Source of the DNA: Streptomyces chilikensis | Lineage (GTDB): Bacteria > Actinomycetota > Actinomycetes > Streptomycetales > Streptomycetaceae | Assembly: GCF_001642695.1 (NCBI RefSeq) | Contig: NZ_LWCC02000085.1 | Location: 1 to 35,150, forward strand | Length of the DNA stretch: 35,150 bases | Direction: 5' to 3' | Shown here: positions 15,747 through 23,092 of the stretch, in pieces | Numbering within the stretch: the first letter of the stretch is position 1 | Layout: the number at the start of each line of letters is the position of its first letter | Notes under the pieces: model-generated | Seen by the model: only the letters and a program-made list of their open reading frames with translations | Databases searched by the model: none | Told to the model about the DNA's origin: nothing | Made by a program: the position numbers and the translations under genes

Positions 15747-15850
15747 GTGAGGAGGAAGAACTCGCGTCCGTGGATCGTGTCGGACGAGCTGTGGTCGCTC
15801 ATCGAGCCGTTGCTGTCCGAGCCGGGGCCGAAGCTGGTGGCGGGCCGACT
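15747..15850 (+). pseudogene. IS5-family transposase remnant (N-terminal fragment)
   Basis: A frame reading VRRKNSRPWIVSDELWSLIE followed by PLLSEPGPKLVAGR matches the conserved N-terminus of IS5-type transposases from actinomycetes. After GR the sequence leaves the family, and the frame ends at 15911. About 35 residues of an expected 250 or more remain, with no DDE motifs. No terminal repeats are evident. Confidence 0.6.
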
Positions 15851-16035
15851 GGCGAGGGGCTCAGGGCGGCGCCGGCAAGCACCCCCTGTATTCGCTCACG
15901 AAGCGCCTTGAGGCGCCAGTATGACGAGCGCTCCTCCTGCGGGGGATACGGCTCAGGACAGCGTCCGTCGCGCGGGGGAGCGGTTCGGCCCGTGGAGGTG
16001 ATCCCTGATTGTGGTTGCTTCACGAGGATGAAGTC
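15851..16035. other. Remnant DNA after the transposase fragment
   Basis: 185 bp without a recognisable gene. A short frame ending at the TGA near 15931-15933 reads GGAGKHPLYSLTKRLEAPV, possibly the tail of another broken gene; too short to identify. Confidence 0.25.
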
Positions 16036-16611
16036 ATGAAGCTGAAGATCTTTCACACACCCCCGCCGGTCAGTGATACCGAGCGACCCGTTCCCCGCTG
16101 GGCCATGCGCCTGGCCTACGCGCTTCCGCTGCTTCTGCTGCCGTCGTGTCTGTGGCGGCTGCCCTTCGCCCTGCACTTCGAGATGGGGCAGGTTCATGAT
16201 GTCGACATGCCGCCCTACTGGGTGAGCATCCCCTACGTCCTCGGGCTCAGCGTGCTGTCGGAAGCGATCGCAGTCTTAACCATCGGGCTGGTCCGGGGCT
16301 GGGGAGAGGTGGCGCCCGCCTGGATTCCGATCATCGGTGGCAAACGCATTCGACCGATGGCGGCCGCCGCCCCTGCTGTCCTCGGCGGCCTGATCCTCAC
16401 CCTGCTGTTCACCAACGTGCCGATCGGCGACGGTCGTAGCCTCACCACCCTGTACGGCATCGTCGACAACGCCGGATACACCAGCGATGCCTGGCAGGCG
16501 CTTGCGACGGTGTGCATCACCCCGATCTCCGCATGGGGACCCATCACCATCGCTCTCGGGATCGCCTACTACCGCCGGCGAACCGCGCCGTCGCCGGGGC
16601 ATAGGCCCTAA
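16036..16611 (+). CDS. Four-helix integral membrane protein, function unknown, with a TTA codon
   Basis: 191 residues with four hydrophobic segments at about 25-47 (LAYALPLLLLPSCLWRLPFA), 64-88, 103-122 and 149-177, ending in a basic tail YYRRRTAPSPGHRP. It lacks recognisable catalytic motifs. The ATG at 16036 has GAGGATGAAG upstream. Codon 81 (16276-16278) is TTA, read in Streptomyces by the bldA tRNA, so translation may be limited to late growth. Similar small membrane proteins occur in Streptomyces genomes. Confidence 0.7.
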   Translation: MKLKIFHTPPPVSDTERPVPRWAMRLAYALPLLLLPSCLWRLPFALHFEMGQVHDVDMPPYWVSIPYVLGLSVLSEAIAVLTIGLVRGWGEVAPAWIPIIGGKRIRPMAAAAPAVLGGLILTLLFTNVPIGDGRSLTTLYGIVDNAGYTSDAWQALATVCITPISAWGPITIALGIAYYRRRTAPSPGHRP

Positions 16612-16685
16612 CGAAGCCGTTGCGGCTGATCGCGATCCGCGATCACGAGCCGGATGCCTCGCTGCCACAGCAGTCGTCGGTCAGA

Positions 16686-16700
16686 TATCACGCCGTGATA
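16686..16700 (+). other. Partition-like palindrome, site 6
   Basis: TATCACGCCGTGATA with central C, in the 254-bp gap between the membrane-protein gene and the HEAT-like gene. The right flank ATTC matches the extended consensus. I see nothing else in this gap. Confidence 0.75.
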
Positions 16701-16865
16701 ATTCGCCTTCCGGTGCGTCTGCGTGCACGTCGTACGATCTGTTGGCAGTCACAGGAGTTGGTGGCCAACGGGGTGAGCCGGAGGACCTCCATGTTTCTCG
16801 TCAAGCGTGTGGGCAGCACCGGTCCGAGATTCGATCTTCTTCGTGGAGCATGAGACGGTCTGGTC

Positions 16866-17282
16866 GTGCCGGAGATGATGGGTGAGCTGGAGAAGGCCTT
16901 GGCTGAGGCCTCGTCTCCTTCGTGGTCGCAGCGTGTTCATGCCGGGCGTGACCTTGCTTCCTTCGCCGACGTTCCCGAGGCCGCGGATGCGTTGACGAGG
17001 CTGCTGCTGGACGTCGAGGACACGGCAGTGACCCGGCAGACGGCAGAGGCCCTGGCTCGGGTGGGAACGGTGGCCGCAGTGAGGCTCATCGCCCTCTCGG
17101 TTGCCGAGGCTGACGACAACCAGGCGGACTGGCTGCAGACCGGGGTGCATGACGCGCTCGTGGGGATGGACGGTGTGCCGGACGTTGCAGCGGTCTGCGG
17201 ACAGCTCGCCCATGATCCGGAAGAAGCTGTCCGCCGGGGTGCCGCGGAAATCTCGACGTGGACGGACGGCACAAGCCGTTGA
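16866..17282 (+). CDS. Small HEAT-repeat-like protein
   Basis: 138 residues from the GTG at 16866 (ATG 16875 or 16878 are alternatives). All-helical, with paired helices like HEAT repeats: VHAGRDLASFADVPEAADALTRLLLDVEDTAVTRQTAEALARVGTVAAVRLIALSV, then ADWLQTGVHDAL...VCGQLAHDPEEAVRRGAAEIS. Such short HEAT proteins are common in Streptomyces and probably bind other proteins; no partner is indicated. Confidence 0.65.
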   Translation: MPEMMGELEKALAEASSPSWSQRVHAGRDLASFADVPEAADALTRLLLDVEDTAVTRQTAEALARVGTVAAVRLIALSVAEADDNQADWLQTGVHDALVGMDGVPDVAAVCGQLAHDPEEAVRRGAAEISTWTDGTSR

Positions 17283-17647
17283 TCTGAAGTGACCTGCCTG
17301 TGGGCTGGTTCGTGCAGGGCCCCGAACGCGGAGTGGAGCATCGCCCGTCCCAGCCGTCGGCTGCCCCTCCGGGGGCGTGTTCGCCCTGGCGGCGTCCCTG
17401 CCGGAGGGTCGCGCTCAGGACCTGGCTCTGCCGGCCCCCCACCCCCACCCATGGATCACCGATGCCGAACTATCACGCCGTGATAATCACGCGCCCCTGT
17501 TTCCTCCTGGCCGGCTGGAGGGCCACGCGGCAGGTGGCGGCTCGGAGCCGACGCCCGGAATGAGCGGTGTGCTCGTCCCCGCACGGTTCGCGCGCGGTAG
17601 CGTCGAAGTGTCAGCTTCACGGGGCCGACGAGGAACGAGGGAGAACC
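17283..17647. other. Gene-free stretch with partition-like site 7
   Basis: 365 bp. Contains the palindrome at 17471-17485 and, at its right end, the ribosome site of the DCC-family gene. No gene recognised. Confidence 0.4.
17471..17485 (+). other. Partition-like palindrome, site 7
   Basis: TATCACGCCGTGATA with central C and left flank GAAC. It is the right-most copy and lies 2.9 kb upstream of the parA start. Confidence 0.75.
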
Positions 17648-18043
17648 ATGCGGAGCCGGCCGGTGCTCGTCTATGACGGAGACTGCGGGTTCTGCAGTCT
17701 CTCGGTCGGATTCGCCGAGCGGCTCCTCCGCCCCCGCTGCACGACGACGCCGTGGCAGTTCGCGGATCTGGAGGCACTCGGCGTCACCCAGGAACGTGCC
17801 GAGCACGAAGCGCTGTGGGTGACCCCGGCCGGAGCCGTCCACGGCGGATCCCAGGCCGTGGCCAAGCTGCTCCTCAGCGCACGTGGCGGCTGGCCGGTTC
17901 TGGGAGCGCTGCTCACCCTGCCCCCCGTCCGGTGGGCCGCTCATGTCGGGTACCGCTTGGTGGCGAACAACCGGTCGCGGCTGCCGGGCAGCACGGCGGC
18001 GTGCGCGCCGACGGCCCGGCGCACCACGGACCGGACGGGCTGA
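17648..18043 (+). CDS. DCC-family thiol-disulfide oxidoreductase-like protein (DUF393)
   Basis: 131 residues. Opens with VLVYDGDCGFCSLSVGFAERLL, the DxDCxxC signature that names the DCC family, and continues with the typical helical part (LEALGVTQERAEHEALWVTPAGAVHGGSQAVAKLLL...WPVLGALLTLPPV). The CxxC at about residues 14-17 suggests a redox role, but no substrate is known for most members. The ATG at 17648 follows AGGGAGAACC. Confidence 0.85.
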   Translation: MRSRPVLVYDGDCGFCSLSVGFAERLLRPRCTTTPWQFADLEALGVTQERAEHEALWVTPAGAVHGGSQAVAKLLLSARGGWPVLGALLTLPPVRWAAHVGYRLVANNRSRLPGSTAACAPTARRTTDRTG

Positions 18044-18192
18044 ACGCGGCGCCCTGGTCACCGCACCCGAGGGTCACCGCACCCGAGCGAGCCGACGGCT
18101 TCGCCCGTGGCGGCCATGGGCTCAGGCCGCGCCCTGCTCGCACCGAGCAAGGGCTCCTGGACGCGGCCTGGGCGGCGACGGCCGCCGGTGCG

Positions 18193-18846
18193 TCACCAGC
18201 GGGTGAGGTCGACCAGCCGGGAGCAGTGCGGATCGGCATCCCCCGGTGCGCTTCCTTCCTCCTCGATCAGGGAGGGGAGCGCGGCGAGCAGGGCCGTGAG
18301 GGCTCCGGAGAGGCGGACGTCGGCGGCCACCACCGTGGTGTCCTCCTCGCTGTCGCAGTACAGGCGCAGCCGGTCGGGGCCCCGGAGCAGGAAGCCCCGC
18401 AGGCGGGGAACGGGCCTCTCCTCGGTCCACGGGTGGACGAGGGTGCGCAGGACGACGAGCGCGTCGTCGTCCTCGTCCGGGCCGGCGGGTTCCACCCCAG
18501 CGGGATCCACACGGACGAGCCGCATGCCCATCACCGTGTCCGTGCGGCTGCTGGAGACGATCCGGGTGCCGGTGTGCAGGGCGCGCACCACGCCGAGGAG
18601 GTCGTCCGCGCCCACCAAGTCCCCGGCCCCGTCGGCTGCGCGCAGCGGGATCTCCCAGATCGTCGTCTCGTCCGGCTCACCACCGCGCCGGGGGCCCACG
18701 ACGACGCGGACCGCCTCGGAAGGAGGCGGAGGCGGCAGGACGCCTCGGATGAATCGCCCGTCGGGAAGGGGCACGCGGAAATAGGGGAGCAGGAGGCCGA
18801 CGATGTCCGCCTGCTGCTCCGCGATGTCGTCATACGTGGGATTCAC
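18193..18846 (-). CDS. Hypothetical protein
   Basis: 217 residues from a GTG start without a clear ribosome site; it begins 12 nt after the stop of the secreted-protein gene, so it is probably coupled to it. Acidic, with beta strands alternating with loops (DGRFIRGVLPPPPPSEAVRVVVGPRRGG; WEIPLRAADGAGDLVGADDLLGVVRALHTGTRIVSSSRT; LRLYCDSEEDTTVVAADVRLSG). I recognise no domain. Confidence 0.6.
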   Translation of the reverse strand: MNPTYDDIAEQQADIVGLLLPYFRVPLPDGRFIRGVLPPPPPSEAVRVVVGPRRGGEPDETTIWEIPLRAADGAGDLVGADDLLGVVRALHTGTRIVSSSRTDTVMGMRLVRVDPAGVEPAGPDEDDDALVVLRTLVHPWTEERPVPRLRGFLLRGPDRLRLYCDSEEDTTVVAADVRLSGALTALLAALPSLIEEEGSAPGDADPHCSRLVDLTRW

Positions 18847-18858
18847 GGCGCAAAGATG

Positions 18859-19302
18859 TCACTGGTTGAGCCAGTTCGGGCACCTGTTCATGCCCTTGCA
18901 GTAGGCGGTGATGACGCCGATCCGCTGACCGGGGCCGGCGTCGTAGCGCCCGTCCGCGGTCTTGCGGGCGTACTGGGCGATGACGATGACCTGCACCCGC
19001 CGGTTGCCGTTCCAGGCGTAGGCCCAGTATTCGAGGCGGGCGCCGCTCTTCCTGTCGGGCTTGCCGTTGATGGCGGCGTTGACGATCCTGCATTTCCTGA
19101 TGTTGTGCGGGCCGGAGAAGTGCTTCCAGCCCAGCTGGCTGTTTCCGGCACGGGTGGGGACCACCCTGCCGTCCCAGTCCTTCTGCTGGCACTTGACCGT
19201 CCTGTCCCAGGCCGGCGCGGCGTGGGCGGGCGTGACGAGGCCTCCGGCGAGAAGGGCAGCTGCGGCGAGGGCGGTTGCCGCCTTGGGCGCGAGCCTGTTC
19301 AT
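18859..19302 (-). CDS. Small secreted protein with four cysteines
   Basis: 147 residues from the ATG at 19302. A Sec signal peptide (MNRLAPKAATALAAAALLAG, cut after AHA near residue 28) precedes a mature domain of about 119 residues. This is basic and aromatic-rich, with cysteines in KCQQ, KCRI, YCKG and RCPN, enough for two disulfides. Sequence features include KDWDGRVVPTRAGNSQLGWKHFSGPHNIRKC and EYWAYAWNGNRRVQVIVIAQYARK. No family recognised. Probably in one transcript with the hypothetical gene downstream. Confidence 0.7.
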   Translation of the reverse strand: MNRLAPKAATALAAAALLAGGLVTPAHAAPAWDRTVKCQQKDWDGRVVPTRAGNSQLGWKHFSGPHNIRKCRIVNAAINGKPDRKSGARLEYWAYAWNGNRRVQVIVIAQYARKTADGRYDAGPGQRIGVITAYCKGMNRCPNWLNQ

Positions 19303-19560
19303 GGAGCGACTGTGGCACGCGCCTCGGCCGTGGGTCCTTCGTTCCCGGCCCGCGTCACCGGATCGGCGTAACGCCCCGGTGGAGTCGGCCGGTGCCCAGG
19401 CGCTGGCCGTGGTAGGGCGGGAGGCTTTCCGCGCCCGGTTCGCGACCGCGCGCCCCACGCCGGGCGCGGGGCCGCGGAAAGGAGGACCGGCGCCCGCACG
19501 GGTGGCCGCACGCACCGCCGTCCGACGGCGCCCGGCGGATCCCGCGCGCCCGGCGGGGAG

Positions 19561-19962
19561 TCACAGCGGCAGCGTTATGCCCAGCTCCCGCATCGCGGTC
19601 GACGGGGGACCTCCCTCGGAGCGCTCCGTCTTGTACCCCTTGACGCCCGCGGCCAGGGTCCGCGGGTCGACGGCCTCGGCCGGGGCGCCCTTGGCGTACA
19701 GGCCGGTGGGGTCGGCGTCGCGGTCGTGGGGGAGGAGCCAGAAGACGCGGCGGCGGAAGGTCCCGGAGGAGCGGGAGGGCTTGGCGCCGGGTCCGAGGAG
19801 GGCGTAGCCGACCATGCGGCCGTCGCGGTGGTAGGCGGGCTTGCCCTTGCGGGTGGGGAGGCGGTCGAGACTCTGCCGGACGTAGTCGAGGTCCTGAGGG
19901 TCCTCGAGCCAGACCAGCTCGGTCTCGTGGGCGATCTCCTCCTCGGTGATCAAGGAGCTCAC
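19561..19962 (-). CDS. DUF6009-like plasmid protein at the end of the replication operon
   Basis: 133 residues. It reads MSSLITEEEIAHETELVWLE and continues DPQDLDYVRQSLDRLPTRKGKPAYHRDGRMVGYALLG, the pattern I associate with DUF6009 proteins of Streptomyces plasmids. The GTG start overlaps the helicase stop by 4 nt (GTGA), so it is made together with the replication proteins. The role is unknown; conservation with the helicase suggests an accessory replication or control function. Confidence 0.75.
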   Translation of the reverse strand: MSSLITEEEIAHETELVWLEDPQDLDYVRQSLDRLPTRKGKPAYHRDGRMVGYALLGPGAKPSRSSGTFRRRVFWLLPHDRDADPTGLYAKGAPAEAVDPRTLAAGVKGYKTERSEGGPPSTAMRELGITLPL

Positions 19963-21494
19963 GTCGTTCCCTCACCTTCCTGGTCGGAGAGCAGTCCGAT
20001 GCCCGGGTAGTACTTGCGCTGGTTGGAGGTCATCATCTGCCTCGGGGAGCTGAGCCCGACCAGTTCGCGGGTGCGGGCCGCGAAGGCACGGGACGTCATG
20101 GCGGGCGCGCCCTCGTTCCGGCACCACGCCCGGTAGGCCGCGTAGAGGCCGGACTGTTCGGCCCTCAGGTCGGCGCCCAGGACGCAGCGTTCGTCGTAGA
20201 ACCGGCCGGTGTGGTCCTCGGTCTCGGCGTAGGCGCTGGTGGCGATGCGGACGCGTTCGGGTCCGGTGAGGTCACGGGCCCCGTTGACGTAGCGGCGGGC
20301 GCCGTCGACGAGCCAGCCGAGGATGCCCGGGCCCTCCTCGGTGACGAGGATGTCGGCGAGGTTGTCGATCTTGCGGTCGTCGGAGACGGTCCGTTCGAAG
20401 GGGATCAGCCGCATCCGTCGCCAGAAGGCGAAGCCTCCGGTGCCGACCTCGGGGCGGTGGTTGCCCAGCAGCCAGAGCTTGTGGGTGGGCTGGAAGCTGA
20501 AGAAGTCCTGCCGCATGCGGCGGGCCTTGATGCGGTCGCCGCCGGTGAGGAGCTTGACGCGGGCCTCGTCGAACTTGTCGCCGTGCTTGACCTCGGAGCA
20601 GACGATGACGCGGCGCCCGTGGAGCTCGGCCAGGTCGGTGGGGTGGCCCTCGTAGGGGCGGGCCATCAGGAAGCCGGGCGGGGCCGCGTCGGCGTAGTCG
20701 CCGAGGAGTTTCATCAGCACGTCCAGGAGGACGGACTTGCCGTTCTTGCCCTCGCCGAAGAGGAAGGGCAGGATCTGGCCGCCGACGTCGCCGGTGATCG
20801 AGTAGCCGAGCAGCAGGTGCAGGAAGTCGATCATCTCCCGGCCCTCGGCGTCGTCGCCGAAGGTGTCGGTGAGGAAGCGGTTCCAGCGGGGCGTGGGGGT
20901 GTGGCTGGGGCCGACGGTGGTGGACCGGGAGTGGAAGTCCTTGTTCGGGTCGGGGGCCTTCATCAGGCCGGTGCGCAGGTCGACGATGCCGGCGGGGGTG
21001 CACAGGGCGTAGGGGTCGGCGTCGAGGAGCGCGGCGTTGAGGACCATGCCGGGGGCCGACCTGGCCTGCGTGAGCATGGCGTTGATGCCGGTGGTGGACA
21101 GGGCGCGGCGGCGGTGCTGCTTGAGGGCGGCGGCCGTGAAGTAACCCCGAGGGTCCTGGTCGGCGATGTTCTCGGCGAGGTCGCCGGCAGCCCACAGGAC
21201 GGTGTCGTCCTCGTCGATCTGCCAGCGGGTGCCGTCCCAGCGGTACCAGCCGATGCCGGGGACGTGCCGGTAGTCGTTGGCGTAGAGCTTGACGAAGAGT
21301 TTGGCGTTGCCCCGGTCGCTGAGGGTGTCCGGGAGCAGCCCGGCGGGCGTGGCCTCCCCGGCGGCGGGGGAGGCCGGCGGCGTGTTCTGGGCGGGCAGCT
21401 GGAGCGGTGCCCGGGCGCCGCGGATCTGCGCGGCGACGGCCTCGGCGTCGAAGAGGGTCCCGTTGCCGGGGCCGGGGGGCAGGTTGACGGTCAC
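19959..21494 (-). CDS. SF3 (D5/P4-type) replicative helicase
   Basis: 511 residues. The N-terminal third holds the D5-type region (FVKLYANDYRHVPGIGWYRWDGTRW...CTPAGIVDLRTG). The ATPase is superfamily 3: Walker A GEGKNGKS (247-254), Walker B VIVCSEV (296-302), sensor region HKLWLLGNHRPEV (338-350) and basic RRMRLIPF (about 361-368). The C-terminus has a winged-helix-like part (YAAYRAWCRNEGAPAMTSRAFAARTREL). It would unwind the origin as a hexamer, partnered by the upstream primase-polymerase. The GTG start overlaps the primase stop (GTGA). Confidence 0.9.
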   Translation of the reverse strand: MTVNLPPGPGNGTLFDAEAVAAQIRGARAPLQLPAQNTPPASPAAGEATPAGLLPDTLSDRGNAKLFVKLYANDYRHVPGIGWYRWDGTRWQIDEDDTVLWAAGDLAENIADQDPRGYFTAAALKQHRRRALSTTGINAMLTQARSAPGMVLNAALLDADPYALCTPAGIVDLRTGLMKAPDPNKDFHSRSTTVGPSHTPTPRWNRFLTDTFGDDAEGREMIDFLHLLLGYSITGDVGGQILPFLFGEGKNGKSVLLDVLMKLLGDYADAAPPGFLMARPYEGHPTDLAELHGRRVIVCSEVKHGDKFDEARVKLLTGGDRIKARRMRQDFFSFQPTHKLWLLGNHRPEVGTGGFAFWRRMRLIPFERTVSDDRKIDNLADILVTEEGPGILGWLVDGARRYVNGARDLTGPERVRIATSAYAETEDHTGRFYDERCVLGADLRAEQSGLYAAYRAWCRNEGAPAMTSRAFAARTRELVGLSSPRQMMTSNQRKYYPGIGLLSDQEGEGTT

Positions 21495-22609
21495 GGGCGG
21501 CGCCCTCGGCTGTAGAGGGGGTGGCGCAGGCCTGCGGCGAGGCCGCTGCGGATGATCTGCTGGGCACGGCGGTCCTGCCCCGGGCGGACGGCCGCGGCGG
21601 TGTCGCGGAGGGCCGTCTCCGCGTCCTCGCGGGGCAGGCGTCCGGCGGCGACGAGTCCTCCCAGGGTGTAGGCGGCCCGGTTGAGGGCGTCGGAGAACCC
21701 GGTGCCCTCGGATGCCTGCCCGCACGCCCGCACGGGGGCCAGGACGGCCTCCAGGGTGCTTCCGATGCGCTTGGCGCCGCCTCCGGCCGCCAGGACGGCC
21801 TGCTGGGCCCTGGGCGGCACCGAGCGGGGCCCCGGGGCCCGCTGGGGGGTGGCGAGGTGTCCGGTGCGCTCGAGCTCCTGGGCGAGCCAGGCGGGGAGCG
21901 GGGCGGGGGTGCGGACGTCCCCGACGGGTGTGTAGGCCCCGTCGCGGGTGACGGTGCCGGGGGCGACGATGTAGCCGCCGTGGGCGCGGACGTCGACCTG
22001 CCAGGCGAGGGCCCGGCCGGTGCTGGAGCCGGCCGAGCTCTGCCAGCGGCGGCCGTCCGGGACCCGGTACCAGATGTGCATGCCGCCCGAGGGGGTGCGG
22101 ACGCGCAGGGTGGTGTCGTCCTCGGCGGGGGAGGGCCGGGAGCGCAGCGCGGCCAGGACGGCGAGCGTGTGGAAGCCGTTGGACAGGCCGGTGAGGTCGA
22201 CGTGGTCGCCGATCGGGATGCCGGGCAGCAGCCGGTCGCGGCTCGGGGGTTCGGTGGCGTGGGCGTCGACATCGACGACGACCAGCCCCGCCGGACCGCA
22301 GGCGACTCCGACGCCGAGACCCGACCGGGGGCCCCACCAGTCCCGGATGCGCGCGGGGTCCAGGGTTGCGGCGTGGAATCCGTGGCACCAGCGTCCCTGG
22401 GGGAGGCACGGACATTCCGCGGGGGTGTGCGGCGCGGTGCGGCAGCTCGCGCAGTTGGCGGCGGGCGTCTTGCGGCCGGCGGCCAGCGGATGGACGGGCC
22501 AGCCCCGCTCGGCGCACCGCAGGGCGATGCCGACGGCGGACGCGGCGACCGGGGGCCGGGAAGCTGACCCGGTTGAGTCGCTGCGAGGAAACCGCAGCTC
22601 AGCAGGCAC
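21491..22609 (-). CDS. Bifunctional DNA primase/polymerase (PrimPol), replication initiator candidate
   Basis: 372 residues. Prim-pol fold: VVVDVDAH with metal ligands at 113 and 115, RTPSGGMHIWY (172-181), and VDVRAHGGYIVAPGT near 208-222. A cysteine cluster at 53, 56, 66, 68 and 75 may bind zinc. The C-terminal part is helical. It would prime and extend DNA at the plasmid origin. The GTG start follows GGGGGG. The gene is first in a leftward operon with the helicase and DUF6009-like genes, and its 5' end and promoter contain iteron-like sequences, which suggests autoregulation. Confidence 0.9.
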   Translation of the reverse strand: MPAELRFPRSDSTGSASRPPVAASAVGIALRCAERGWPVHPLAAGRKTPAANCASCRTAPHTPAECPCLPQGRWCHGFHAATLDPARIRDWWGPRSGLGVGVACGPAGLVVVDVDAHATEPPSRDRLLPGIPIGDHVDLTGLSNGFHTLAVLAALRSRPSPAEDDTTLRVRTPSGGMHIWYRVPDGRRWQSSAGSSTGRALAWQVDVRAHGGYIVAPGTVTRDGAYTPVGDVRTPAPLPAWLAQELERTGHLATPQRAPGPRSVPPRAQQAVLAAGGGAKRIGSTLEAVLAPVRACGQASEGTGFSDALNRAAYTLGGLVAAGRLPREDAETALRDTAAAVRPGQDRRAQQIIRSGLAAGLRHPLYSRGRRP

Positions 22610-22652
22610 CTGCGCCCCCCATCAGCGACCGAAGCGACTCAACGACGGACAC

Positions 22653-22658
22653 AGCCTA
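22653..22658 (-). promoter_or_regulatory. Possible -10 (TAGGCT) of the replication operon
   Basis: TAGGCT on the minus strand, about 44 bp upstream of the primase GTG, with no strong -35. The tandem iteron pair at 22625-22642 lies just downstream of the expected start of transcription, where a bound initiator would repress. Confidence 0.35.
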
Positions 22659-22800
22659 GCGAAGAGTCGCGGCGGCTCCGCGGACCCCTGTGGAAACAGC
22701 GCCGGAGACGTGTCGGAGACGCCCGCGGAGCTGAGGACGGAGGGGATCCCCGTCCGGTTCCCGGGGCCTCTGGGACGGCAGCGACCGAAGGGAGAGCGAA

Positions 22801-22826
22801 CAGCGACCGAAGAACTTCGGTCGCTG
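22801..22826. repeat. Perfect inverted repeat of two iterons
   Basis: CAGCGACCGAAG, two bases (AA), then CTTCGGTCGCTG: 12-bp arms. Could be a dimer binding site or a hairpin recognised by the initiator. Confidence 0.7.
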
Positions 22827-22889
22827 CTTCAGTCGCTCGACAAAACCGCAGCTCAGAGGCTTGCGGAAGAGAAAACAGCGACTGAAGCG

Positions 22890-22945
22890 ACTCAACTCTT
22901 CTATCTATCACGCACACACGCGCGCGCACTAAGGACTGATATACC
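22890..22945. other. Lower-GC stretch inside the iteron field, possible unwinding element
   Basis: Contains CTCTTCTATCTATCACGC and AAGGACTGATATACC, flanking an alternating CACACG/CGCGCG run. Clearly lower in GC than the surroundings and bordered by iterons on both sides. Function is inference. Confidence 0.3.
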
Positions 22946-23063
22946 CCGAAGTTCGGTCGCTTCGGTCGCTGTCCTTCGATGAAATGCGGTCTGACCTGGG
23001 GTTTCAGGGAGCGACCGAAGCAGCGACCGAAAGCCGTTCAGTCGCTGTTCTTCAGTCGCTGTG

Positions 23064-23092
23064 CCCCTCCGAGGACCTCGGAGGGGTCTTTT
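23064..23092. terminator. Strong hairpin with T-tract within the origin region
   Basis: CCCCTCCGAGG, one base, CCTCGGAGGGG: 11-bp perfect arms, followed by TCTTTT on the plus strand. Reads as a factor-independent terminator for rightward transcription, separating the iteron arrays from the gene at 23293. As a near-perfect palindrome it could also have a structural role in the origin. Confidence 0.6.

Noticed and set aside
18057-18090. Direct repeat GTCACCGCACCCGAG (two copies)
   Set aside because: Only two short copies between converging genes, with no further structure; likely a small local duplication.
22906-22912. Eighth partition-like site in the origin
   Set aside because: Only one arm (TATCACG) is present; the other side reads CACACAC, so it is a half-site expected by chance.
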